Part shown: positions 23,223-32,700 of the stretch, in pieces
Layout of the letters: every line of letters begins with the position of its first letter
Position numbering within the stretch: position 1 is the first letter of the stretch
Source of the DNA: Pseudomonas asiatica
GTDB taxonomy: Bacteria; Pseudomonadota; Gammaproteobacteria; Pseudomonadales; Pseudomonadaceae
Direction of reading: 5' to 3'
DNA length: 64,000 nucleotides
NCBI RefSeq assembly: GCF_009932335.1
Contig: NZ_BLJF01000001.1
Coordinates: 1,364,001-1,428,000 of the forward strand
Program-made: the position numbers and the translations under genes
The notes under the pieces: model-generated
Databases searched by the model: none
Told to the model about the DNA's origin: nothing
What the model saw: the letters and a program-made list of their open reading frames with translations, nothing else

Positions 23223-23723
23223 ATGGCCGACGACAACCTCAACACAGCCGCCGGCTGCCGCTTCTTCATCGGCGGCAAGACCGGCGCGGACACCGAAACC
23301 GAGTACAAGGCCGACACCTACGTCGAAGTTGGCGAGATCGAGGACCTGGGCGAGTTCGGTGACACCTTCAGCAGCGTGAGCTTCACCTCGCTCAAGGATG
23401 GCCGGGTGCGCAAGTACAAGGGAACCGCAGATGCCGGCGACCTGACCGTCACCGTTGGCCTCGACAACGGCGATGCAGGCCAGAACGCGGTCAAGACTGC
23501 CCACAAGGACCGCAGCAAGGGCGATTACAACATCAAGATCACCCTCAACGACGGCGACCCGGATGCTGCCCCGGTGATCAACCCGACTACGTTCTACTTC
23601 CGCGGGAAGGTGATGAACAACACCGTGGCGCCTGGCGCAGCCGACAACGTGGTTCGTCGCAACATCTCGATCGGCATCAACTCCGACATCCTCGAGCTGC
23701 TGCCGGCACCGGTCACCCCATAA
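23223..23723 (+). CDS. Major tail tube protein
   Basis: The 166-residue protein contains YVEVGEIEDLGEFGDTFSSV, RVRKYKGTADAGDLTVTVGL and YFRGKVMNNTVAPGAADN. The strands and the RKYKGT..AG..T segment are typical of siphophage tail tube proteins (lambda gpV group). Hexamers stack to form the tube whose length is set by the tape measure at 24941. It starts behind GGAGG and is followed by a GC hairpin at 23729-23748. Confidence 0.87.
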   Translation: MADDNLNTAAGCRFFIGGKTGADTETEYKADTYVEVGEIEDLGEFGDTFSSVSFTSLKDGRVRKYKGTADAGDLTVTVGLDNGDAGQNAVKTAHKDRSKGDYNIKITLNDGDPDAAPVINPTTFYFRGKVMNNTVAPGAADNVVRRNISIGINSDILELLPAPVTP

Positions 23724-23763
23724 CTGAACCGGGGCTTCGGCCCCGGCCTCACTGGACTGAGCT

Positions 23764-24093
23764 ATGAACAACACTCTGCACGGCACCATGACCGTGAAAT
23801 TAGGCGATGAGGAGTTCACCCTTCGTCCCACCCTCAAAGCGGTGAGGGCGATCGAGAGCCGCTTCGGCGGTCTGCGCGGCGCATCTGGAGCCCTGCATGC
23901 AGTCGGCGTGGATGCGGTGGCCTTCATCATTGCCGCCGGCGCCGGCCTGGAAGGGAAGGCTGCCGAAGCGTTGCCCGAGAAGGTCTGGCAGGAAGGTGTG
24001 GCCGGGCTGACACCGCCAGTAACCAGGTACCTTGGCGCTCTCTACAATCCGCGAGGCGTTGAACCGGGAAACGACCAGGCCGGGACGGCGTAA
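23764..24093 (+). CDS. Tail assembly chaperone, short form (TAC_11-like)
   Basis: The 109-residue 0-frame product includes VKLGDEEFTLRPTLKAVRAI and ESRFGGLRGASGALHA, the layout of phage TAC_11/GTA-type chaperones. It binds the tape measure and tube monomers during tail assembly. Near its 3' end the frame contains G GGA AAC (24066-24072), which permits -1 slippage into a downstream frame, as for lambda gpG/gpGT. Confidence 0.82.
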   Translation: MNNTLHGTMTVKLGDEEFTLRPTLKAVRAIESRFGGLRGASGALHAVGVDAVAFIIAAGAGLEGKAAEALPEKVWQEGVAGLTPPVTRYLGALYNPRGVEPGNDQAGTA

Positions 24094-24341
24094 GCGCTGT
24101 CGAGGACGGCAGCTACGTTGACCGGCTTTATGGGATCGCCACCGGCTGGTTGGGTTGGGCGCCTGATGTGGCCTGGTCTACGCCGCTTCCTGAACTGTTC
24201 ATGGCCATGGATGCCAGAATTGAGTGGACTCAAATGACCAATCCGTTCGGCAGCGGGAAGAAGCAGGGAGCGAAGGAGAAGCCAGCTGCATCGAATGTCG
24301 CTGACAAGCTGAGGATGGCACTGACAGGAAGACGAGGTTAG
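23764..24341 (+). CDS. Frameshifted long tail assembly chaperone (gpGT-like)
   Basis: After slippage on G GGA AAC (24066-24072), translation continues in the -1 frame from 24072 as RPGRDGVSAVEDGSYVDRLY, followed by GIATGWLGWAPDVAWSTPLP, to the stop at 24339-24341. The coordinate join is 23764-24072 plus 24072-24341, giving about 192 residues. The -1 extension has no start codon or ribosome binding site of its own near its beginning, which supports frameshift expression. The T-like part is expected to bind the tape measure. Confidence 0.75.
24066..24072 (+). promoter_or_regulatory. -1 programmed frameshift heptamer GGGAAAC
   Basis: The 0-frame reading is CCG GGA AAC, so the heptamer G GGA AAC has the X XXY YYZ form. 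The downstream -1 frame stays open for 90 codons. Lambda uses the closely related GGGAAAG at the same gene position. Confidence 0.8.
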
Positions 24342-24377
24342 GTGCTATGGTGCCTCCTTCAATCAAGGAGGGTTATC

Positions 24378-24884
24378 GTGAAAGTTCTTCTGGTTATCTT
24401 TGGATCTCTGTGCGCGGTGCTTGCTGCTGTTGTTGGACTAGGACTGATGGTAGATAACAACGCTGCCGCCTCATCTCGGCTGATGAAACAATGCATAGGG
24501 CAAATCAAGGAAAGTGCTCCGGATACAAAGGATCTGGCCGTGCAGAAAATCCTTTCCGGGGCGATACCGGACCAAGATAAGAAATCTGATCCAACTGCTC
24601 CTCACCACAGAAGTTACGTTGAAGGTTGGCTTGAGCCCGTCACGGTTATTGTTCAGTTCTCATATAGGGCAAGCGGCAGGTTGCATGAAGCAAATTGCTT
24701 TTATGAAGCGCAGAGAGTGACTGATGGCGGAAGTATTGATTACGTGCATCCAAAGTCATTTTATGTAGATCAGAGGCAAGTGGCTAGGGATTCTCTATAT
24801 TTCCCTAGCTTAAAGTTTAGCTTAATAGATAAGTACAGATTCTATCTTCCAGTAGATGCAGATGATGTGCATCACGGCATCTAG
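24378..24884 (+). CDS. Membrane-anchored hypothetical protein, moron candidate
   Basis: The 168-residue product starts at GTG 24378 behind AAGGAGGG. It has an N-terminal hydrophobic segment, VLLVIFGSLCAVLAAVVGLG (about 3-22), then a soluble periplasmic or extracytoplasmic domain ending YRFYLPVDADDVHHGI. Two cysteines (CIGQ, NCFYEAQ) could form a disulphide. The codon use and base composition are clearly more AT-rich than the flanking tail genes. It interrupts the usual order of chaperone then tape measure and has its own terminator at 24902. I recognise no family; superinfection exclusion or host modification is speculation. Confidence 0.65.
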   Translation: MKVLLVIFGSLCAVLAAVVGLGLMVDNNAAASSRLMKQCIGQIKESAPDTKDLAVQKILSGAIPDQDKKSDPTAPHHRSYVEGWLEPVTVIVQFSYRASGRLHEANCFYEAQRVTDGGSIDYVHPKSFYVDQRQVARDSLYFPSLKFSLIDKYRFYLPVDADDVHHGI

Positions 24885-24901
24885 AGACTTGCAATGACAA
24901 A

Positions 24902-24923
24902 GCCCGCTTCGGCGGGTTTTTTT
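24902..24923 (+). terminator. Terminator after the moron gene
   Basis: CCCGC and GCGGG around a TTCG-type loop are followed by seven T. Confidence 0.8.
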
Positions 24924-24940
24924 ATGATACGGGGAAAATC

Positions 24941-27900
24941 ATGGCCGACACCGACATTCAGGGCATGCTTGTACGGATTGAGGCAACTACCGCTCAGCTG
25001 AGACAAGAGATGGCGAGAGCTGACTCAGCAGTCTCCAAGACTGGTGGCAGCATTGATAAAAGCCTCAAGCAGGTCGACGATGCCTTTGACCGAGTTGAAT
25101 CGCACTCCGTCGCGCTGCGCGAAGCGGTAGGGAGTGCTTTCACGGGCATTGGGCTTGCAGCAGCTGGTGCGGTTGCTGGCTTGGTTGCGCTGACCACTTC
25201 GACCCTCAGCTACGCCCAAGAAGTTCAAACTCTGGCTCTTCTGTCTAACACATCTGTAGAAGATTTCCAGCGGTTGGCGGTAGGCGCAAAGTCTGTAGGT
25301 GTAGAGCAGGATAAGCTTGCCGACATTTTCAAAGACACCACCGACAGGGTTGGGGAGTTCATCTCCCGCGGCGGCGGTGAGCTACAGGACTTCTTCAAGG
25401 AGATCGCCCCTCAGGTAGGAGTAACAGCTGAAAGCTTCAAGGGCTTATCCGGTCCGGAAGCATTACAGCTCTACTACACCTCGCTCGAGAAGGCCGGTGC
25501 CAGCCAGCAGCAGATAACCAGCTATATGGAGCAGATGGCTGATGAAGCCACTGCCCTTGTTCCGCTGCTCAAAAACGCGGGGCAGGGGTTCAAGGAGGCG
25601 GGTGAGCGAGCCGATGAATCCGGAGCAATCATCTCGGCGTTCGATATTGGCCAGATGGTCAAGCTGAACAAGTCAGTTCAAGACCTCGAAAACTCATGGG
25701 ATGGCGCGACCCGCCAGTTGGTCGTAGGGCTGCTTCCTGGTATCGAGAGCGTAACCAGGAAGCTCCAAGGGATGACCGACAATGGCGCCTCAGAAGCCCT
25801 GGGCACCGCTATCGCGTTCCTGGCGGATAACGTGAATATTCTGCTGGGTGCGATCGGCACCAAGCTGACAGCCAGCTTCATCGGGTACGTCGCAGCTCTC
25901 GGCAAGGGGCTCGTTTCCACCGTCGAAAGCACCCGAGCCACCAACGCTCAGGCGCAAGCGGCGTTGATGGCAGCGAAGGCCGATCAGATCGCTGCGACTT
26001 CGGCAGTATTTCGAGCTCAGAAGGAGGCCGATGCCGCTCGGGGAACTGCCGTTCAGACTGCAATGTCGCTTGAGCTAGCCCAAGCCAGGATGGCTGAAAC
26101 AGCCGCAACCGCTCGACTTGGAGTAGCCCAGGCCGCAGTGAAAGCCTCCTCAGGGGTACTCATGACCGTCCTCGGCGGGCCAGCAGGTCTGGCGGCCTTG
26201 GCTGTCGGGGCGGGCATTGCCTTCCTGACCATGGGAAGTAATGCTCAGTCGGCCAGGGAGGATTTGGAGGGGCTGAAGAGGCCGATAGAAGAGCTTCGCA
26301 AGGCATTCAAGGAGTTGGATAAAGACCAGCGCGGCGCCATGTTGGTGGGCGCGATGCGGCAGCAGGAGCAGGCCGCTGCTGATGCAGAGCAATCCTACAA
26401 AGACTTTCTCTCCACCGTGAGACAGGGCGTCGGCTCTACGGTTGCAGCTCGAATCTCTGGAGAGGCAGATGAAGCCCGCAATGCCGGCAAGGGTCTGTCC
26501 GACTGGTTGGACGATCTCAGTACGCGCTTTAACATCCCGCAAGAAGCGTTGCGCAATATGCGCGAGGCTGCCGGTAGTTACTCCAAGACTAGCGAGACCG
26601 CGAAGAAAGCTGCTGACGTCGTGGCTCTTTATACCAAGGAGCAGAACAGCAAAACCGTCTCGACCAACGCTGCCTCCGATGCTGACGCGAAAGCCACCTC
26701 TGCCGGACAGACGTATCTCGATACACTGGACAAGCAGCTTGCCACGCTCAAGGACAAGACGGCGGCCGAGGCTGCTGAGCGCTTCATCACGGACAACAAG
26801 ATCAAGTCCGAGAGTGACCTGGCGAAGCAGATCCGTGATCGCGCAAAAGCCGTCGACGCCCAGAAGGAGGCCGACAAATCGGCCAAGGCCGAAACGAAGG
26901 ATGCCACCTCGGCGCAGTCAAAACTGACCCAGCAGTTGAAAGAGGCGGAAACCGCCTACCAGCAGCTGAAGAAGGTCTACGACCCGGTTGGTGCGGCCGC
27001 TGATGAATTCAAGAAGCAGACCCAAGGCTTGGACCTGCTACTGACCCAGAAAAAGATCACCACCGAAGAGTATGGTCGTGCGATTGCTGCGTTGGCTGCC
27101 CAGTTCAACCAGGCCGTCCAGGCATCCACCGGCTTGTCCCAGGCGATGAAGTACCAGGCCGATCTAGAACGTCAACTGGCGATTGCGCAGGAGCAGGGTG
27201 ATGCCGCCGCCGCGTCGGTTGGGATGGGCGACAAACGGGCAAGTCGTACCCAGTCTCGACTTGCGCTCGAGCAGGAGAACAACAACAAGATCCTGGCGCT
27301 GCGCGACGAGCTGGCCACAGCTTCGAACGAGAAGCAGCGGCAGGAACTGGAGAAGCAGATCGCCCTGCGCCAGGAGTATGGCGCAAAGCTGGTGCAGGTT
27401 CAGGAAGACACCTTCACCAAAATCGATGCGGCTCAGGCCGACTGGAGCAATGGAGCATCGGCTGCCTTCGAGAACTATCTCGACAGCGCTGCCGATGTCG
27501 CTGGCCAGACTCAGGAACTATTCACCAATGCGTTCAGCAACCTTGAGGATGGCATTGTCCAGTTCATCAAGACTGGCAAAGCGTCGTTCAAGGACTTCGC
27601 GGACGCGATCATTGAGGACCTGATTCGCATCCAGGTGCGCCAGGCGGCCGCTGGCTTCCTCAGTTCGGCGTTCGGCTTACTGGGCGGCGGTGGGGCGGCG
27701 CTGGGGCAGGGCACCATGACCGGATTCAGCGAAGGCTCGTTCGTCGCGAACGCAAAGGGCGGGGTCTACGATTCGCCAAGCTTGTCGGCCTATTCCGGCG
27801 GGGTGTACGACAGCCCGCAGATGCTCGCCTTCGCCAAGGGGGCGGGCATCTTCGCTGAGGCCGGGCCTGAAGCAATTCTGCCGCTTCACCGGGGACCGGA

Positions 27901-28126
27901 TGGCTCCCTTGGCGTCATGGCCGCTGGCGCTGGCGGAGGTGGCGGAGAGTCCTCGATTACCTTTGGCGGCATCACCCAGCACATCCAGGTGTCAGGGCAG
28001 GCCAACGCTGCCACCCTGGCCGATGTTCGGCGTGCCGCCGAGCAGGGGGCGCGGGATGGCTACGAGCTCATGTTGCGAGACTTCAAAACCAACGGCGCCG
28101 GGCGGCAGATGCTGCAGCGGCGGTAA
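24941..28126 (+). CDS. Tail tape measure protein
   Basis: The 1061-residue protein begins MADTDIQGMLVRIEATTAQL and RQEMARADSAVSKTGGSIDK, the usual tape-measure opening. A hydrophobic segment follows near 70-90 (IGLAAAGAVAGLVALTT) and another near 400-430 (VLMTVLGGPAGLAALAVGAG). Long alanine/glutamine-rich helices fill the middle, and the C-terminus has FKDFADAIIEDLIRIQVRQA and AEAGPEAILPLHRGPDGSLG, which is the lambda gpH/TMP_C pattern. Its length predicts a tail of roughly 160 nm at 0.15 nm per residue. It sets tail length and enters the host at infection. Confidence 0.92.
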   Translation: MADTDIQGMLVRIEATTAQLRQEMARADSAVSKTGGSIDKSLKQVDDAFDRVESHSVALREAVGSAFTGIGLAAAGAVAGLVALTTSTLSYAQEVQTLALLSNTSVEDFQRLAVGAKSVGVEQDKLADIFKDTTDRVGEFISRGGGELQDFFKEIAPQVGVTAESFKGLSGPEALQLYYTSLEKAGASQQQITSYMEQMADEATALVPLLKNAGQGFKEAGERADESGAIISAFDIGQMVKLNKSVQDLENSWDGATRQLVVGLLPGIESVTRKLQGMTDNGASEALGTAIAFLADNVNILLGAIGTKLTASFIGYVAALGKGLVSTVESTRATNAQAQAALMAAKADQIAATSAVFRAQKEADAARGTAVQTAMSLELAQARMAETAATARLGVAQAAVKASSGVLMTVLGGPAGLAALAVGAGIAFLTMGSNAQSAREDLEGLKRPIEELRKAFKELDKDQRGAMLVGAMRQQEQAAADAEQSYKDFLSTVRQGVGSTVAARISGEADEARNAGKGLSDWLDDLSTRFNIPQEALRNMREAAGSYSKTSETAKKAADVVALYTKEQNSKTVSTNAASDADAKATSAGQTYLDTLDKQLATLKDKTAAEAAERFITDNKIKSESDLAKQIRDRAKAVDAQKEADKSAKAETKDATSAQSKLTQQLKEAETAYQQLKKVYDPVGAAADEFKKQTQGLDLLLTQKKITTEEYGRAIAALAAQFNQAVQASTGLSQAMKYQADLERQLAIAQEQGDAAAASVGMGDKRASRTQSRLALEQENNNKILALRDELATASNEKQRQELEKQIALRQEYGAKLVQVQEDTFTKIDAAQADWSNGASAAFENYLDSAADVAGQTQELFTNAFSNLEDGIVQFIKTGKASFKDFADAIIEDLIRIQVRQAAAGFLSSAFGLLGGGGAALGQGTMTGFSEGSFVANAKGGVYDSPSLSAYSGGVYDSPQMLAFAKGAGIFAEAGPEAILPLHRGPDGSLGVMAAGAGGGGGESSITFGGITQHIQVSGQANAATLADVRRAAEQGARDGYELMLRDFKTNGAGRQMLQRR

Positions 28127-28135
28127 CTATGCTCG

Positions 28136-28160
28136 GCCCGCTTCGGCGGGCTTTCTTTTT
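28136..28160 (+). terminator. Hairpin after the tape measure
   Basis: GCCCGC (28136-28141), TTCG, GCGGGC (28146-28151), then TTTCTTTTT form a typical intrinsic terminator. Late transcripts must read through it to reach the tail tip genes, which fits Q antitermination. Confidence 0.7.
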
Positions 28161-28171
28161 GGAGTGACCCA

Positions 28172-28756
28172 ATGGCGGAGGAATGGCCCGAGGACCTGGA
28201 GCCCACTGAGGTCACCTGGGGTGTCGTCTACAACAACCGGGGCTTCAGTTCTTCGCTGTCAAATTCGCAGCAGATCGTGGCTCAGCCTGGCTCCTACTGG
28301 AAATGCACCATGAATTTCGGCGTTCTGTATGAGGAGGACGAACGCGAACTGACCTCGCTGCTGGGCCGCCTGCACGGGATGTTCGGCACGGTAAACATCC
28401 CGTACCTCACCCGAGCGCGGGTGGACAACATCGGCACGCCGACGGTAGCAGTCGCCAATGCCCAGGCCAGCGTCATGCAGCTGCAAGGCATGCTGGCCAG
28501 CCGGCCGGTATTCAGCCGCGGCGATCTCATCACCATCAGCGGGGAGATGTTCGAGGTGGTGGAGCACGCCTCCACCGACGCTGCTGGCAAAGCCGTGATT
28601 GCGGTGAACAAGCGCATCCGCAAGCTGATCCCGATCGGCAGTGCGGTGGAGTACAAGAATCCCTACTGCGAGATGCGCCGCATGGATGACACCAACGAAT
28701 GGACTACCCAGCCGGTGGTTTCGAACTCGACTCTGCAATTTCGAGAGGCATTCTGA
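28172..28756 (+). CDS. Distal tail protein
   Basis: The 194-residue product contains VTWGVVYNNRGFSSSLSNSQ, QPGSYWKCTMNFGVLYEEDE and a LRGRL-like LTSLLGRLHGMFGTVNIPYL region. This is a beta-rich tail-tip protein as found after the tape measure in lambda-like tails (gpM position). It starts behind TGGAG and overlaps the following gene by one base (TGATG). Confidence 0.65.
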   Translation: MAEEWPEDLEPTEVTWGVVYNNRGFSSSLSNSQQIVAQPGSYWKCTMNFGVLYEEDERELTSLLGRLHGMFGTVNIPYLTRARVDNIGTPTVAVANAQASVMQLQGMLASRPVFSRGDLITISGEMFEVVEHASTDAAGKAVIAVNKRIRKLIPIGSAVEYKNPYCEMRRMDDTNEWTTQPVVSNSTLQFREAF

Positions 28757-29361
28757 TGGCCACCGGTGTTTTTCCGTTCAGCCAGACAGTCGTCGACATC
28801 ATCGCCAAGGGCAACTTCATGGCGGTTTACGCCTGCCAGCTGGATTTCCCCGATGGGATGGTCTTCGCGCATACCGGTACCGGCGACCTGGTGATCGGTG
28901 GCATCACCTATCAGGGCGTCGGCAGCTTCGGGGAGGTCGGCCAGTCGCAGGAGAGCAGCAACTCGGGTTCGCCCATGTCGGTGGACCTGACGCTCAACGG
29001 CCTGGACGCCCAGATCATCACTGAAACCTCGCTGAAGGGGTGCCGGGGGCGCAACGGCAAGCTGATGTTCGTGGTGTTCGACCAGGACGGCAGCTATGCC
29101 GCCGATATCCTGTTCAGTGGGCGCATGGACGCCGCCAAGTTCTCCTATGCGGGCAACGGCGAGGAGGGCAACAGCATCACGGTTCCCCTTATCGACCGCA
29201 TGGCCGAGTGGAACCGGACCGGTACCGAGCGCTGGACCGACGAGAATCACCGGGCTCGCCGGCAGGACGACCGCTTCTTCTTCGCCATCGCCCAAATCGC
29301 CGACTGGCCCATCTACTGGGGCGCCTCCAAGGACGCACCGAAGTTCACCTACGAGACATAG
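28756..29361 (+). CDS. Tail protein, DUF2163/BR0599-like (gpL position)
   Basis: The 201-residue protein contains VYACQLDFPDGMVFAHTGTG, GGITYQGVGSFGEVGQSQES and RWTDENHRARRQDDRFFFAI. The opening and the H--R---D--F end resemble phage proteins of the DUF2163/BR0599 group that act as tail-tip hub components. It lies between the distal tail protein and a peptidase-like tail gene, the place of lambda gpL. Confidence 0.7.
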   Translation: MATGVFPFSQTVVDIIAKGNFMAVYACQLDFPDGMVFAHTGTGDLVIGGITYQGVGSFGEVGQSQESSNSGSPMSVDLTLNGLDAQIITETSLKGCRGRNGKLMFVVFDQDGSYAADILFSGRMDAAKFSYAGNGEEGNSITVPLIDRMAEWNRTGTERWTDENHRARRQDDRFFFAIAQIADWPIYWGASKDAPKFTYET

Positions 29362-29363
29362 CC

Positions 29364-29762
29364 ATGCGAAAGCGCGATTGGACGACACAGCTTGCCAACA
29401 CGATCAAGGCCGCCACCGAGCGGCCTTTTTCATGGGGCGACTTTGACTGCTGCCTGTTTGCAGCCGACTGCGCCCAGGCGGTGTGCGGTGTCGATCCTGC
29501 CGAAGCCTATCGGGGCCGGTATTCATCTGAGGCCGGAGCCAAGCGCCTGCTGAAGAAGCTGCACGGCTCGCTGGAGGCCGCCTGGGATGCCTGCTTTGTC
29601 CGCATCCAGCCAGGCCTGCTGCAGCGGGGCGACATCGCTCTGTACGACGGCCCCAACGGGCGAGGCGTGGCGGTGTTCTGGGCGGATGAGTTCTGGTCGG
29701 TGTCCCCCGATGGGGTCGGGCGTATCGAGTGCGAACCTTTGACGGTGTGGAGAGTTGAATGA
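29364..29762 (+). CDS. DUF6950-like / NlpC-P60-like tail protein (gpK position)
   Basis: The 132-residue protein begins MRKRDWTTQLANTIKAATER and has PFSWGDFDCCLFAADCAQAV, a cysteine-helix segment typical of NlpC/P60-related tail peptidases, then LQRGDIALYDGPNGRGVAVF with the strand that normally precedes the catalytic histidine. In this position (lambda gpK) the protein helps tail assembly or degrades peptidoglycan. A canonical catalytic histidine is not evident, so activity is uncertain. Confidence 0.72.
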   Translation: MRKRDWTTQLANTIKAATERPFSWGDFDCCLFAADCAQAVCGVDPAEAYRGRYSSEAGAKRLLKKLHGSLEAAWDACFVRIQPGLLQRGDIALYDGPNGRGVAVFWADEFWSVSPDGVGRIECEPLTVWRVE

Positions 29763-32700
29763 GTTCAGCAGTCAAGAAGGTTGCCCAGGTCGCTATCGGC
29801 GCGGCCATCGGCTTCATCCAGGGCGGGCCTTGGGGCGCGCTGGCGGGCGCAGCGATGGCGTTCTACGTTGCGTCTCAGCAGGACAAGCTCGATACCGGCT
29901 CGCTGCGCACCAGTGAGCCTTCCAGCCAGACCCTGCGCTCGTCCAAGGCGGCTGCTCGGTACGTGCTGGGCCGGGTGAGCACTGGTGGCGTTCTAGCTTG
30001 GGGGCAGGAGCAGTCCGGCGACCAGACTGACGGCGAATGGTTGCACATGGTCTACGTGCTGTCGGAGGGGGAGATCGATGGCTTGGAAGACATTTTCCTG
30101 GGGGAGGAGGTCGTTCAGGCTTACGGCGAGCACGCCTCCTATGAACTGGTCACCAACCCGACTCAGGTGAATGCCTTCCTGAAAGCCAACAGCCCGGACT
30201 GGCGCGACACCCAGATTGGCCGAGGCCTGTCTTTCGTCCGGCTGTCGTTCAAGTACAGCGCCGAGAAGTATCCCTCTGGCATCCCGGATGTACGCTTCGT
30301 ACTTCGCGGGCGCCGGGATATCTACGATCCTCGGACCGGGACCGCCGGTTACAGCGAAAACACCGCACTTCACATCCTCTGGTTCCTGCGCAACCGGTGC
30401 GGCGTGCCGGATGATGAGATCGTGTTCGCGAGTTTCGCCAACAGTGCCAGCGTGTGCGATGAGATGCTGGCCAACGCAGACGGCAGCACCTCGGCGCGAT
30501 ACCGCTCCGGCTGTGTCATCGGCGCCGACGAGTCGCGCACCCAGGTGATGCAGAAGCTGGAGGCGGCATGCGGTGGCAAGCTGATCCGTGTCGGCGGTCG
30601 CTGGATGCTGCAGGTCGGTGCCTACTACGGCCCGTACGACTTCGAGATCACTGAGGACATGGTGATCGGCACCGTCACCGGCAGCACCGAGCCGACCAAC
30701 GACTCGGCGATCAATACCGTTCGCGGTACCTTCGTGGACCCGACACAGGCCTGGGCCGAGACGGACTATCCCGAGGTGTCGGTGAGCGAATGGGTGGTGG
30801 CCGACGGCGGTGAGGCGGCAGAAACACTGTCGTTCTCCTACGTCAGCAACCCGTACCAGGCCCAGCGCCTGGCGAACATCGAACTGCGCCGCCGGCGCGC
30901 AGGTGGCACCCTGTCGATCCCCATGAACTTCATGGGCTACAACTGCCGCCCTGGCCGCTCGGTGAAGGTCAACCTGCCATCCCTGAATATCGTGGGCGAG
31001 TTCATCGTCACTGACTGGTCGATGAGCGCCGACAGTGGCTGCAACGTCTCGGTTGCCCAGAACGAACCGGCAATTTTCGACGACGCCGTGGGCCAGCCGT
31101 ACAATCCGATCGGCTTCATCAAACTGCCAGCTGGCGGTCTGGGTAGTCCAACCGGACTCGCCTGGGCGACCGAGGAAAATGCCGAGTCGGTACAGGGTAC
31201 CCTGGCGTGGGTGGCGCCCTACGGCGTGGTCACGGGCTACGCCATCACGATTCGCCAAGGCGCGGCCGCAGTGCAGGCCCAGCAGGTACCGGCTACGGCG
31301 CTCAAGCTGCCACTGTCGGGCCTGCCGTCTGGTAGTTACACCATGAGTGTGGCCGCTCTCGGTCCGCTGACCCGCTCCGGCGAAGCCAGTATCACCGTGA
31401 ACATTGACGGGCCGCCAATTCCCGAGGCGTGCACGGTTCAGTCCACCATCGACACGATTACCCTGTTCCCGAGCAACGTCCAGCACGGGCTGAACGGCGG
31501 CACCTACGAGTACTTCTACAGCGAAGATCCGCAGGCTACCGCTGCGCAGGCGACCTACCTGGGGCAGGGCCTCAGCCTGACGCACACCGGCCTGGCGTTC
31601 TTCACCAACTACTTCTACTTCATCCGCTCCCGCAACGCCTACGGGGTCAGTGGCTTCCTGAAGAGTGCCGCGTCCACGTCGAACGACGTTACCGCGATGC
31701 TCGAGGCTCTGGCCGGTCAGATCGAAGAAACACAGCTCGCACAGCACCTGCAGGAAGAAATCGAGAAGATCTCCAGCGATGTTCCCGGGTCGGTCAACGA
31801 TCGAATCAACCAGGCCAAGCAGGAGCTGGAGGAGCTGATCAGCGACATGGAGGACCCCCTCGAGTATGTCGCCACCCAGGCCTACGCCAAGAACGACAGT
31901 GTTCGCTCGGGACAGCGCCTGTACCTGGCAATCGCGCCAGTTCCGGCAGCGGCGAGCGGTGCCAACGCTCCGCCGAATCCGGCCTACTGGGTGGACATCG
32001 GCAGTATCGCGGAAACGTCGAGCGCGCTGGCCAGCGCGGTGAGCAAGAACACCAGCGATATCGGGGTCATTGACGGCAAGGTCGCAGCGCAGGCTGCGAT
32101 GCTGCAGGCCGTTCAGGCCGCCTACCGCGATGATGATGGCGAGGGGGACCTCTCTGACGCCATCGACGGATGGAACTCGAAGGCCAGCTTCGCACAGGAA
32201 GTACGAACGAGGGCAAGCGAAAACCTTGCGGTGGTGGAGCGGATAACCAAGCTCGATGCGGACGTAGGCGGCAACAGCGCTTCCATTGGTGAGCTGGAGA
32301 GAGTCGTGGCTTCCAATGAGCAGTCTTCCGCGACCAGGTTCAGCACCTTGGAAAGTCGGGTCGGCGAGAACGAAGCCGGACTTTCCCAGGAGGAGGTGGC
32401 AAGGACTGATGGGGACCAGGCTCTGGCGGAGCGGATCGGGCTGATGGAGGCGAGTTATGTAACGCCGCAGGCCGACCGTGACGAAGACGGGGAGGGTGAT
32501 CTTGCAAGCGCAATGAAGTCGTGGGAGTCCACGGCCAAAATCGCTGATGAGTCGAAGGTTAGGGCGGCCAGCGACCAAGCGCAGGCGCTTCGCACCGAAA
32601 CGCTGCAGGTGTCCATCGGGCAGACGAACAGCGAGCTGGCGAAGACGAATGCTTCGGTTCAGACCTCCAGCCAGGCGATAGCGAATATTGATGGCAAAGC

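Noticed and set aside
29993..32578. 861-codon frame on the minus strand inside the tip fibre gene
   Set aside because: Shadow of the J-like gene; no RBS and no family resemblance.
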